From positions 62,001 to 126,000 of the forward strand of contig JAJTUQ010000019.1 of the NCBI GenBank assembly GCA_021399445.1: a stretch of 64,000 bases of DNA, read 5' to 3'. Origin of the DNA: Xylogone sp. PMI_703 (taxonomy: Eukaryota > Ascomycota > Leotiomycetes). This document shows, piece after piece, positions 1-12,362 of this stretch. Positions within the stretch are counted from its first letter, which is position 1, and every line of letters begins with the position of its first letter. A program made the translations under genes and the position numbers. A model generated the notes under the pieces. The model was not told where the DNA came from. It ran no database searches and saw nothing but the letters and a program-made list of their open reading frames with translations.

Positions 1-705
1 TACCCGGCAGACACGACTCTCCTCATTTGTCTGCCAGTCCTCTATTATAGCTTTAAGGTTTTGGGCAATATCTTCACAAAAGAAAGATTCCTCTCTAATA
101 ATGAAAGGTTTATTTTGATGAGCACTTGCGTTAGGGCAATACCAGCGAAGGCGATCGATACTTTTGGCTTTTCGTTGTCGTTCCATCACTAGGCCAATAG
201 TATGCTGCTCGCGGATCGGGCTATGTGGGGTGTTCCCTTGCCTAATATAAGCAAGTTTCTCGTAGTAAACCGATATGGAAGCAGACCTGGTAGAAGGAAC
301 ATCTCGCCTTCATTTATCTCAACATCTCTGAATTCGTCATTGTTTTCTACGATTTTGAGGAGTAGTTTTCCTTTAAGTTGGTAAAACCATTCCTAAACGG
401 GCCACCTTAGTTATTCATCTACACCGGTGCCGATACCGGTTTCATTCTTACCTCAGTTTCATTGACTGCGCGGCCCATTTAGCACAATATGACTCTGCTA
501 TGTCTGAGAAACTAAGTTGTTACGTACTGTGATAATCATTTCTTGCGTTTGGACCAGCAATAGCTTGTAAAAATAAGTCATTTCCGGTAAAGATGGACAT
601 GTTCCCAACTGGTGGTCTCAGTCTATCCCGGTTCTCGTCGAGCCAAGAAGCCAACGAAATTGGAGGAGCGATAGGTTTAGTTATGGATGATACTGGAATA
701 TCCAT
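1..705 (-). CDS. 3-hydroxyanthranilate 3,4-dioxygenase (3-HAO), 3' end beyond window
   Basis: Predicted cytosolic non-heme Fe(II) enzyme of the kynurenine pathway, opening the ring of 3-hydroxyanthranilate on the way to quinolinate/NAD. Exons by eye: 705-528, 465-452, 392-287, 236-1; phases join without a stop and give 178 residues up to the edge. Cupin signatures are all present: GPNARNDYH (Arg55, His59), NETEEWFYQ (Glu65) and LLPGNTPH (His104), which match the family's substrate Arg and the His-Glu-His iron ligands. The later DRLRWYC motif is also there. Exon 2 is only 14 nt but is needed to restore NETEE. I chose the ATG at 705 because residues after it align with the family's normal N-terminus; an in-frame ATG at 801 would add an unrelated leader. 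The last few C-terminal residues lie outside the window. It could be the housekeeping enzyme or a cluster paralogue; the sequence does not decide. Confidence 0.88.
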
Positions 706-801
706 AGTGATAAAGCATGTATCAGTTGCAAGTATACTTTTAATACTGACTCTGACAGATATTAGAGACGAGAAGGGTTGAGGAAGAGACCGCACAAGCA
801 A

Positions 802-3800
802 GATGACGATTAGATTGATACAGAGCTATTTATAAAATGCCATGAAAAGAAGAATTGAAGTCTCATGGTCGGTGCAGATCAAGTGGTACAATGACTCAAT
901 ATTTACCCGCTTAATGCCACACTTCTAGATCATAAACTGGATATCAGTGGAGGCTGGAGCTATTGCGCTGGTTGTGTCGAGCTCACAAATAAAATGTCAC
1001 TCGCTACTATTGCGGAAATAAGTGGGCCCTCCCATATCTGAGTCATGACAGGTACATAGATGTGTCGGACTGGATGGGCTTCTAAGAAAATAGATTGGAT
1101 AATCATGGTGAATAATCAACTAGATACTTCTGTGAATTCGGAAATTTCTAATATGGTACCTAATTGTTCCGGCACAAGTCTTTCCTAGTCTACCTATAAT
1201 AACTAAGCTGGTTATAGTAGAAGAACACTCTGAGTATTCGTGAGAGCTGCCGAGTAAATGTCAAACGGTGTCATGGCAATACTCATTGAACACTCCGCGT
1301 TCCATTACGCAAAGACATAGCTGCCGCCTTATCTGTTAAGGTGATTTGCAGCCCGCGGACAAATGTGGGTCAAGTTATTATAATGCTTAGAACTCAAAGG
1401 CGAAGAAGCAAATGCGGTTGATGTTCTTAAACATGTTATAACGACTTTTGGCGTAGTACGCATTGAGCAACTGATGTATGTTTAGTCGGGACCATTGAAT
1501 GCCGTATAGCGGCATGAATATGGTCAACTGGTTACATTTTGTTGGCAACGAGTTGCTGGTTGACGACTCACGGCGATTGTACGGATATTAGGCCTCTTTA
1601 ATACATATAAATACCTTGAGCTTGCTAGTAGTCTCCATGATAAATATAATACTTTATAAATTGTAAGCTCGTAGAGATAGCCAACGATAGGTGACGCAGT
1701 ATTAAGTGTACGAGTTCCAGCTCTATTTATGAGTAATCTAGCTATTCGACTCTAAAAATTCATTCTTGGCTTCTAGAATTGGGTTTTGGTTTTCTAAGAG
1801 AGTAAACAAAGCAATACAGGAGGCTTACGTAGCACATCCACCAAAGCAGTAAGTGTTTCTAATGCTGACCACATCTAGAGTGCTTCATCAGAGGTTTTCC
1901 CCGTCTAGGACTCTATCGCACTTGCCTTAATCCATATTTTTCCTTTTAAGGTGCATGAATGCCCCCTTTACCTTAGTGTACGTGTCCAAGGTTAACTCTG
2001 ACATGAAGACCGATAGCACAAACTGCAGACGGACGAAATATGCACCATCGGGCCGAGCCTAAAAAATTGCTCCCCGCCGAATACGTATGCTACGGAGTAA
2101 TGAATAGAAGTGAACTGTCAGCGGACATGCCGTCCCGATAGACGGGGAGTTGTATACTCGATCTTTCTCTGCCCACACATCGTGTAACATACGTTGTCTT
2201 GCGCCGAGAACCACGTTCGTTACTGTGATGCTGCACCAGGATCGCCAGATCTAAATACAGTACTGTATTATATGCTTAACTTGGTTCCAACCCCCTGCAG
2301 ACTCTGTGGGCGTAAGTTCAGGCCAGGTATCGCCCAATAGGTGCAAGAATTAGTTGCATGCCTTACACTTAACGCAGGCGCTAAGAGGTGGATTCTCCGG
2401 AAACATAACCAGAAGGGCACAAAGCCCCGGTTCTGAAAATAAACCCGGGCCAGCTACAGACCCTCCCACACGGTGTTATTGCAGTGTATTTCTTTATGGT
2501 AGCCTTACGGAACACCAGTGAGTGAGGACTTAACTTAATAGCTTGTTTATTATCGTACCAAACATAACCAAGTAGGCTCATAATGGCAACTCTCAGCTCC
2601 ATGTAACCTGAAAATCCATGCCTCGAATCGGACAGACCTTATCGATCTGAGAGCACAGAGCAACAACTACCTACAGCCTCTCGAAAAGAAAATTTTGTAT
2701 CCTAGAAGCAAAACAGCGATACAAGGTGATCAGTCATCCGATCCGAGGTGCCAGCAACCAGCATACCGGTTCTGAATCTACGGAGCACATAGAAATCCTT
2801 CCGCGGCAAAGAAGCATATCTCCGAGAGGTGCATTTCTACCCACAAGCTTTTTTGTTTCGTTTTTGGCGAGGCAGTGCATGCCGCCTGGCGCCCGCATAT
2901 GCAAGAGACAATGCACCACTGTACAGTACTAGACTAAAAGGATATATTTAGAATCGACAGTGCTGTACAGTAGTTGGTAGACTAGAATACCGCGAGTTAG
3001 GTTGTCTGATGATACATTACCGTTGTGGAAGACGCGCAGAGGTTAATTAGGAAGCTTCGAATTACAGCTGCGTCGTATCGCTTGATGTGTTGTGCGCGCT
3101 ACGTGTGCAGGCTTTTGAGTTGTGAATGAGATTGCATGCCGGTGTACACAGTATGTGAGAGTCGATGGGAATCCTACAGTAGATTGATCCAACCAAGATG
3201 AGGCCTTGTGGAATGAATTTCTTGATCCGCTTCTTGATAGGGCTGCGTCACGCGAAGGGCGCCAGAATGCTGGCGTGCGAAACTACAATACCTTCCCCTT
3301 CAATCCCACCGTGCATGATCTAAAGGATTATTCAGGGCGCTCATAACATAAAGATACAATACATGCCTTTTTGCTCCTACACATACGAGTCTTATCTCAC
3401 ATCACCCTCACCCTCAGCCTGTAATCATACACCCGACGCCAAACCCCAACCCCAACCGTGCTCTCCCCTCAGGTCTTTATCGATTGGCGTTATCCGTCTA
3501 TGCCGTGTTGTTTTGCCTGCCGACCGCATAAAGGCATACGCCTTTTAGGGAACGTAACTTCTGTTGCGGCTTACACCTGCGACTCTTGAGTCTCGAGTGA
3601 GTGTAAGCCCTCATCCTCTCTCGGCTTAAAGTTGATCTTATTGGACGACCGAGGAGTAAGTATGATACAGGTAAGCCGAGTTTAGGCATCTGTAATGGGC
3701 TCAATAACAATTTCACCGTCTGAGAGGCGCGATCCTTCGAGAAGTGGGTTGGGTATGCAGATATTCGATTAAGCTGGATATACTTTCATATTAGAAAGCT

Positions 3801-4318
3801 GCGGTCTCTCGTTATAACCGATTGGATATCAACTTCATCACGAGGCTTTTCGAAGTTAGATTTAGCTTTAGTGTTTAACCAATGGAAACCCTCTAGGAAC
3901 TAATACATGACCATGGTATCATAGAATTCTAAAAAACAAGACTCATATCAAGTCGGATAAGTGAATAGAAATTAAACAAGCATGTGCCCTTGATAAATAG
4001 GGACGATTATACTTTTTCTACCAGGTAACTCCCCCATCCACATCAACCCTGACACACGGAGCCACACCTAGATTTCGTCGCTAGGTCAGTGTACATATTC
4101 GTTCCTACTTTCTACAGCCTCGACGTCTTCGCACTCTCCCCCCTGCTCTTTTATGAATGCTCTTACGCTGGCAACCCACGCTGTGAGGGGTTATTGTGTC
4201 GTAAATGGAAATAGGTAATAAAAAAGATATGTGGAATTCCCCGCCAAAAACAAACCCAATAACTCCCAAACAATATGTAAAAGGACCCTTTTGCTTTTGC
4301 GTTCGCTGGTGAGGCCGG
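802..4318. other. Intergenic, no gene recognised
   Basis: About 3.5 kb between the dioxygenase promoter side and the membrane-protein 3' end. Only short open frames (under 90 codons) with no recognisable domain, splice pattern or Kozak context. The left part is AT-rich and repeat-poor. From about 2.9 kb copies of a TACAGTAC-type palindrome appear (2922, 2961). I see no RNA gene or transposon end. Confidence 0.5.
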
Positions 4319-5240
4319 CTATCGCTGATGCATGCTTCCTGGCAACTCCGTTACCCCGGTACCCAGTTCTGCCATTTCGGTCGGTCCTTGTGGGGTGCCT
4401 GGTGCAGACTGCGGCACGAAGGGCTTCATTTCTTGTGGAGCATAGTGGCCATACTGAGGAGGTGCATAATCGTTGGGGCTCTGTAGGAGCTCTCGAGTTG
4501 AGTGCTGGTTTCGTCTGCGGCGTCCAAAGAAGAACCAGCCTGCTGCAACACCCAATATCACCGCGATGGGAATTCCAACACCCAACCCGACTTTGGCACC
4601 CGTGCTAAGACCACTGCTGGAGGAAGCGGTGATGGGCGGGGAGGAGTTGGTAGCGGAGGCCGCAGAGCCACCCGTGTTTGTAGATGACGAGGATGGTGTG
4701 GATGTTGGCGTGGACGTTGGTGTGGTAGAAGTTGGGGTCGAACTCGAAGTCGAACTGGACGAGGAAGATGGACTACGGCCATCGGTAATGTTGAAGTAGT
4801 GGCTGATTGCCGCGGGTGAGGTCGAGCCCGAGATCCAAAGTTCAAAGAAGAAGACGGGAGTGTCGGCAAGATTCTTGTTCGTGGTGACCGTCCAGTCAAA
4901 GGAAGTTAGATTGGGCCGGTTTTCTATAGCAACGTAGTTAGTGGTTAGCAAAGTTGGGCGACAAAAGAGCAAGACTTCCTTGCAAGGCAGGATGCTACTC
5001 ACGGAAAACATACTCCCAGACGTCGTTCGGCCGCTGCTGATTGAGGGTCAGGTCCATGTTCTTGTCGGTGTCGGAGGTCCACTGGATATTCATCTTCGAG
5101 CCCAGCACGAAGGTGGAGTCGAGGGAGAAGTCGTTATTAGCGCCGGCCGGGCCCGGATTGACGAAGCTGATAGTCTGCGCAGCAACCACTTGGGCAGCTG
5201 ACAAGGCCGCAAGCAGCGGGAAGGAGAGGAGAGAATGCAT
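4319..5240 (-). CDS. Secreted Ser/Thr-rich single-pass membrane protein
   Basis: Two exons, 5240-5003 and 4923-4319, with a 79-bp intron (GTGAGT..CTAACTACG..TATAG); 280 residues. Residues 1-21 (MHSLLSFPLLAALSAAQVVA) are a signal peptide. Residues about 22-135 form an extracellular beta-rich domain (QTISFVNPG.. to YFNITDG), resembling the N-terminal module of fungal Ser/Thr-rich cell-wall/GPI-type proteins. A Ser/Thr/Pro stalk of about 50 residues follows, probably O-mannosylated. Then comes one membrane span (VGLGVGIPIAVILGVAAGWFFF), a basic RRRR stop-transfer and a roughly 65-residue Pro-rich cytosolic tail with PPQY. This topology is seen in fungal wall sensors (WSC/Mid2-like) and in uncharacterised membrane proteins; no WSC cysteine domain is visible, so a sensor role is only inferred. 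Third positions look more GC-rich than in the other genes here. Confidence 0.85.
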
Positions 5241-8200
5241 GGCAATGGAGAATTGGTCAACCAGCATTGGCGTCCTGAATATGTCGAGCGTTGGGAGTCG
5301 AACCACGTAAAGCTACCAAGAAGCAAAGGAATCACGCACACACGCACACCTACACACAGTGCAGTGCGGTACGGTGGGACGGAGGAGCGACGGGCGAGAG
5401 TGCTGGCTGGGAAAGCTGCTCCTACAGAGGGAGAAGGAAGGAAAGAAGGAAGAGAGGACCCCGGACGCTCGTAGATATATCGGCAGGCGGATCACAGCTC
5501 ACAGGCAGGTTAGCTGTTGCCTGTTCAATTCGATCAGGCACTCGAAAATCTAGATGCTCTGGGGGCACGCCCGGACTCGGGGTGCTGCGATGAACAATTG
5601 TTATTATTGCAGAGCAGGGTGGAATCTAGAGAGAGAGAGAGGAGAAATGAAGGAAGAGGGCGAGGACCGGGGGGAGTAGGTGGGATTTTAGTGTGTAGAC
5701 GCTGGATGGAGGAGTCGTGCCCTCAGCGCGCCCTGAGAGGGGGCTGAAGCTGGTCCCTGCGGCGCTGTTGGTTTCTGGCAACGCGTGCTGACAGCCCCAG
5801 GAGTCCAAGACGGGCTCGACGGGGTCCTGCGACGAACGCCCAGCCAGGCCCCTGGGACAATGCCGCCAGCAGGCTTCATACACGGTACAGTATTGCCGCA
5901 ACTACGGAAGTACACAGCACAGTGCGCAATGTGTGCGTGTGAAGGGACTCCGCAACCGGCAGCCGGCGACTAGATGTAGAGAATTCCGCAGGACTGTGGC
6001 ATGGTGATGCTGATATCAATACCAGTGCGATTGCACGCTCGCAGGAGGGGAGCAGATACTGCAGTTACGGGTAGAGAAGGCAGGCTGGCAGAGAGGGACC
6101 GCCGGAACCATGACATCCAGCCCAGTCGCAATCGGTGACACGCAACAGCACAATAATAATACTGTACTTTACTGTAAATGGATCTGCCGGGCCAGCACTG
6201 GAAGCAGGCTACGCTGGCAGGTTGCTGACTTTGCTGGGGCTCGAGTGGTGATGGTTGGAAATTACGCTTTTTCGCGCGGTCGTCAGCAATTAGCGTTGGC
6301 GGCCATACGGAGTAAGTACAGTACGGCACTGTACTGTGGACTCGTTGTACTGAAGTGAACTGTAGGGCCCGTATAGAGATGCTCTAACTAGAAAAGCGCT
6401 AGGATATTTCTGGAATAATGGTAGAGAGAGCATTATTCTCCACCAATCTTCCACTCTTGAGCCCAGTTTCTCTCTTCGTCTTGACCCTTTGCTTTGGAGC
6501 GCCAGGCGTCTCTTCTGCAGGTTCTTCAACGCCCCAGCACGCCCAGCTTTTGTTCTTAATTTAAGTTTTGCCGCAAGCGAGCGCGCAGAAAAAGGGAGCG
6601 GATGTGATTGGTTTACCGGTGTCTACTGTGGTAGTGTACTGTGGTAGCTCGGGAACTGCCGCCGCCACAACCCTGCCCCAGCTCGCCCAGTACTTCTACT
6701 TGTACTGTACTGTGGCTCGTGTGGTGGGAATAAGTTACTGTACCTCCGTAGTGAAGAAAAAACTCGCAGTTGGGGCTTGACACCGCCAGGCCCCCAGCCA
6801 CATCGCACCATCGCCAGAGCCACATGCGGCACAGTCCTCTGGGCGCCAAACCCGCAACCACTCAGCGAGGACAAAGTATTACTGTGGTACCCGCATCTCA
6901 AGTCCTGTATCGCAATCGCGCCCCCTTACAGTACTGTGCTGCGATGCCTCTAATCGCGACGAACCAAGACCGGGCTAGAGCTACGGTACAGTACTGGTCT
7001 CCGGCTCTGGCATGGTTCGAAAGGATCAACAACTCATGCTCAAACAGTACAAGTACAGTACAGCACGGTAAAGTCAGCTCAGCTGCAAGACCCGCGGGCG
7101 AGGCCAGGGCTCTCTTGCTCCTTGCTTTCGCGGGTCCAAAGCCAGAGAATGGCTGAAGAACGAGGGAGGGCTTTTACCGGTACAGGATGACGGGGAGGAA
7201 TAATATCCTGTACTGTACACGCGATGCGACCCTTGTTGAGCCGCTTCGGGCATGGCTCGCCATTTGTCAGCGTCGCCTTGGCTCGGAGCCATATTAAGCA
7301 TCAATTCTCCATCGCGCCCGCCCACGCTCGAGAATCATCACCCACAGACAGGCTCGACAGGCTCGACAAGACAGCCGCCCTGGTTGAAACGGCACGAACG
7401 GGTCAGCGCGCCAGGCGATCAAAGGCGATCCCATCCCCATTGGCAAGTAGCTCGCCCTGCTGGCTGCTGCTGACATCTGCACGACAATAATAATCCTTCC
7501 TTCAGCCCGGGAGTACAACACATAATTACACTATTCCGATACGTTTGAAATCCAGCCTGCGGCTTCCATTCGCGACGCTCTTCGCGGCGTAGTCACGAAG
7601 GAATACGGAGTACGGTACAGTAGATAATACATTGGGCACAGTCAGCCGCATCATCTCATGCAATCCGCATAACAAGCTTCAGACCCTCCACCGCAAAAGC
7701 AGTAGAAGCACAGGAGAAATAATTTGGAATGGCATAAAGAGGCGGCGTCTTCCCCCAGCTCGTCATCCTCATCCTCATCATCATCTAAGATCTCGTACCG
7801 GCCCCTCACGTGACACGGCATGCCGGGCGCTGTAACAAACTCTGTAACATGCTTACTCTCCCCTGGGCGGCTCTCTCAGCAATTGAGCAAAGCTGCCTGG
7901 CACGGTATCTGCGGACCTCCTGGCGGTTGGAGCCTCTCTACTTACTGTACTGTATTAATGACCATTAATTAGCTAGCCTGGATCAAGGGCGTAACCGGCT
8001 GGTAGGTACTCTCGTACAGTACTGTACATCCGCACTTTCTTTACCTCTTGATCTAGTAGTAGTCCAGACAAACCGTCTAACACAATCAGACTCCGAGCCA
8101 AGCTTTTGCTGTTTGCCAAGCACAAATGCCGCCGCTTGTTGAAAAGGGGCTGCTTCCCTACACATCGTATTTATTATTTTGTTAATTAGCTTTCAGTGTG

Positions 8201-9726
8201 ACGCTTGCTCGGGAGTTGCTTGTAGTCCCCATTTCCTGTTTACGTACACACGTTGGGCGGTTTGCCGGGCGGAGCATTCAACAAACCCTCTGCTCGTTTC
8301 TATCCGACCTCCTTGAGGCGCAGGAACCGTGCCCTCTTACAGATACGATTCACCCTTTACTTACTAGTGCTAGTGCTCACTCACCTGGCATTGGCTTGAT
8401 CGCGTCGGAGTTGAGTTTACGGAGGTACCGTGCAAACCCTGACTAATTATTTAGTAACCCCCAGACCGCCCAAAACGGTCTCCTTGCGATTGAATTGGAT
8501 TTCACAATCCTTCCATCGTTCAGTTCTGCCACTATTATTACTAAGCTCCTTTGGTCTCTTCGCCTGATCATTTGATTCAAATATGGTTGTACCATAACCT
8601 TTAGGTCGCTTCTCACATTCCACCTACTATGTCATGTTGCTCCTCTTCTTTCCCACCTTCTACTTTTACCTTGTGCTTCTTCTAACCTGCGCTTTTGCCC
8701 TGTTAAGCCCCATGTGCTGTCTCTTTGCTTTCATTTGGTAGCTATTATTTCCGTTTCCATAACTACCCAGAAGTTTCACTTATCCAATTCCTTCGTCAGA
8801 TTTCCTCCCTCGTCTCCATCTGCATCTCTTCTCACAGCGTGCGTAAATTCAATGATATTGGACGACTGCGGTGGTTCCAATATGCCAGAAGGAACACTGC
8901 AATTATGAGAAGCTGTTCACTATTTCATTCAGCAGATCCAGATCAACGTGTCCTTGCTGTGATGGTCCCAATTCTCATGATTTCAAAATCCAATCATTTG
9001 CGTGGTAGAAATAATCGAAGAAAGGTTTAGGCCTCATCCTTGGTGGTGTATAGACTTGAAATATATATTCGCTGGTACTTATCACGTTCGTATTATACCA
9101 CTGGCCTCATTGGTTGTTCCCGTCCTGAGATTCACTGGCCTAACATGAGCCGCGCATCACTTATCACGTTGTGATTAACTTGTGCATATTAAGCCGCTTC
9201 GCTGGGGAGTCTAGACTCAGGGACGCTGTCGTAAACCTCGAAATAATACTGTGCTTGACAAGAAACTAAACTATCTACGAAAATATGGATCTGATGGATC
9301 GACATCAATCTGAGGGTTGCTCTAATAGACACTCTTCGACCGAATTTCCTGACTGGTACAGTACTACGGAGTAGACCGACCGAGATACCACACGTTGCTC
9401 CACAAACATCCCCGCATCTCTCTCCTTAGCATTTACTTAAGCTTATAAATAGCTTCGAACATACGACGAAGCTAGGGGTAGCTTACTTGCTCCAGATACC
9501 ATGAACTCTACCTGGCGATAGTTCTAAAGGCTGGCTAATGCTCGAACTAAATATTAAACAAATTCTGACGGAAAGCCGCTCTCGCATTTTAATGTTCTCT
9601 ATATTTCTATAACATTTCTACGCAGCTAAAGCAAAAGTCCATAAATCCGACACTCGTTGCATTTCGTATAGCATAACCTCACGATGTTCGTCAACATACA
9701 TGCGCCAAAATCAATTCAGTGCAGCA
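5241..9726. other. Long non-coding stretch rich in GTACTGTAC-type palindromes
   Basis: No gene model could be supported across 4.5 kb: open frames are short, overlap on both strands and show no domains. The first 2.5 kb is GC-richer than most of the window, with a GA microsatellite near 5626. It is studded with TACAGTAC/GTACTGTAC motifs: 5887, 6314, 6330, 6690-6715, 6931, 6990, 7046-7060, 7207, 7612, 7945, 8015 and 9358. The part next to 5240 must contain the promoter of the membrane-protein gene. The last 1.5 kb is AT-richer and featureless. Confidence 0.5.
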
Positions 9727-10266
9727 TCATTTCCCCTCTGCCTGCTTCTTGGCGATGTATTCGCCCAGATCCTTGAAAAATCCCGAAGCAACACTGGCGT
9801 CCATCAACTCCAATATCTTTTCAATCTTGTCTCCTTCCTTGTTCAAATAGAACAGAAACATATATTCATTCGCGTAAGGACCAATGTCTGACTCTGCGGT
9901 ACTGTTTGCCCACACTGCAACCTTGTTTTCCTTTTCGTCCTCAACAATGTCCTTTATGTTCATATGGAAGTTGCGGAGGAACGGGACGACACCCCCTAGG
10001 AAGGCGGCATAGGCTGTATTGTCCATCGGTTCGTTGCCAAGGGATGCTAGAAATCTCATTAGTAAACATGGATTATTGACAGAATCAGAGAGATTGATTG
10101 TAGGATGGTCGTATGGCGTCCTTGTTTACTAACCAGGAATGATGTGGTGAGTGCAGCTGGAGCTACGGTGGGATAGAATATCTTCTGCTTTCAACCCATC
10201 ATAGCTTTGAAGAGCCTCGATAACAGTCTGTCTCCGTTTGGAGATTTCCATTGCGGAAGATGCCAT
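9727..10266 (-). CDS. SnoaL-like (NTF2-fold) small protein
   Basis: Two exons, 10266-10134 and 10046-9727, joined over an 87-bp intron (GTTAGT..TTCTAG); 150 residues. The N-terminal MASSAMEISKRRQTVIEAL helix, the SCTHHIIP segment and SLGNEPMDNTAYAAFLGGV are hallmarks of a fungal SnoaL-like family. Members are common in secondary-metabolite clusters, where Trt14/AusH-type relatives act as isomerases or hydrolases on polyketide-terpenoid intermediates. Other relatives are uncharacterised. The fold is a cone-shaped alpha+beta barrel, and length fits the family. No polyketide synthase or terpene cyclase lies in this window, so the substrate is unknown and the role is inferred only from the family. 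Neighbours are far away (4.5 kb and 2.1 kb), and there is no bidirectional promoter partner. Confidence 0.82.
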
Positions 10267-12362
10267 GTTTGAATTGTAGATTTTTTAATTGACTTGTTAT
10301 AAAAGATACGAGGAGCGAATTGGTGGTGCTGAAGCTATGCCTTTGAGTTTCATTCTTGGGAGAACAGGCCATTTTATAAGTCTACCCTCCATTGTGAATA
10401 TTTGCAACTGGCATGAAAGCTGGCTAATTTTGTAATGCATCCAACGATGTACACCTGCTGTTGGCTTACGTCGCGATTATTACTCTTCTCGCTCATTCGT
10501 CTTATGCTCTGCTTATTCTTTGTGCAGGTGAGGCTAACGACGAATCATATGCTCTGAACATTGTAAGCATGTATTTGGTTGGCTTATAGTGATTAAGAGG
10601 ATTTAAGTTTAATAGTCAAGGGATAATAGAGATGATGCAAACTGGGGGTAAGACGGATAAGACGCTTGATGATACTATTAATATTACACTACAGAAGAGG
10701 CGAAGGTTGCTTATGTTCCTGTGGGATGACTCCCGCTGTACGTACATGTACAATTATTACCCTCCCAAATATTTCAGCCTCGCGTCAGGTTTATCTGTCT
10801 TACATTGCTATTCACTTAATGTCCAGGTTATTGATTCAAAAGCTCTGCAGGGAAATAAGCAAGATTGTTGCGATGCTTGTCATAATGTGGCGTGGTAGTC
10901 CCCTGATTCCTGTCATGAATTTCTATTGCAAATTTGACTCTTTGAGACTGGGGATAGCACGGAATACAGCCCTTAGCACCTCATCTTTGAAACTGACCTA
11001 GTGGCTATCGGCTTATCTCTATAGAAAAGGGTTAAAAGTAGAGTTTACAATCGTGATTTGCCTCGCTGCGATTGATATTTCACATGCTGCGAATACCATA
11101 GGCAACGATATTTAACACCTTCGGGATCGATTCTTGGGGCCTGTTTCCTAAGCAGTTGTCACTAGACCGTTGCTGGCTACTCGAAAGGAGTAGGACGGCC
11201 AATCAGATTATTTTAAAATGGATATGTCTAGAGCGGCAATGGGACGATTGAAATCTTTCAAATGGACTGGCCTCTTACTTACATTATTGATGCTGGAGGC
11301 TGTTGGTGGTGTTATGTTTATGTATGTTGTACGAATGCATACATTATTATTGCGACAAACATAGGCACATTGCCAACATATAGCGCCAAATGTTGAATTA
11401 CACATAGACAAATAAAATTGATCATCGCGACGTAGATAATAATCAATTAAATATCTAATGACGTGATTGACAATATACAGACTCTAATAGAAGTTCTGAA
11501 AGAGATACTATTCGGTACACTTTACATGAAAGCTGGAAAGAAAAAGTAATGGTGATCTGACAAACTCTTCTGTATACTAGAGGAGCAATAGTATGGATAA
11601 AGTCGTAGGGACATTTATTGTGGGGTTGGTAAGAGGTTGGAACAGCTAGCAGTGACACTTTTATCATTCTCGGTACGCAGTTACATATTCAGTTCTATCA
11701 AGGCCGATAAGCTCAACTAAGACGATCCAATCGACTGTGACTCCAGGACGATCTTTTGAAACCATTGCTGAGAGTTGGTTACCTCAATTTATACCATTTA
11801 ATATCAGTATAGCAAGCCTTCTTACCAGAATATGAATAGTTGACTTTATCATGATAGGCATACATATACTAGCATAGATATGTAGGTATACGCTAGCTAA
11901 ATTCCACCTGGTGTGGTGCGGGGTACTGGATGGAGCCACGAGAGCTTTATTAGCACATCGATCAAAGGAGTATAAGAGGATGTTTTGCGATTATTAATAG
12001 CAGCCCACTCGGCGATGCTTGGGCTACACTACTAGCTGGGCGCCGGTAAAAAGGAAGCAATCCATGACACTTTGAAACTACCAAAAGGTGCACCTCTTAT
12101 CTACCTCGGCAGGGTCGATCTCTGTGTGCCCGCCCACTTATCTTTGTTATGGCAATAGACCAATCGGATGGAGTTGAAGGTTTATATTAATAAAGCGTAA
12201 GGCTTGACAGAAGAATGGGTTGTGGTGTGACATGGTAGAACAGCAATTGGCAAACCAGATAAAGCTTTGTATTGTGCGCTGCCTCTCGATAATCCCCTCA
12301 TTACACTTTACAGCCATTTCAATCATCGGGCGAGGAGATATAACCTTACTTAAGACTGCACA
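10267..12362. other. Intergenic, no gene recognised
   Basis: AT-rich 2.1-kb gap between the divergent SnoaL-like and amidase genes. Only short uninterpretable open frames. It must hold both promoters; I could not identify specific operators or transposon ends. Confidence 0.5.

Noticed and set aside
402..415. GGGCCACC-containing sequence inside the dioxygenase intron (and at 30424) resembling the MITE arm
   Set aside because: Match is only about 10-14 bases and without the rest of the arm; chance is sufficient.
4473..5593. Several overlapping plus-strand frames across the membrane-protein gene and its promoter
   Set aside because: They overlap a well-supported minus-strand gene and show only low-complexity translations.
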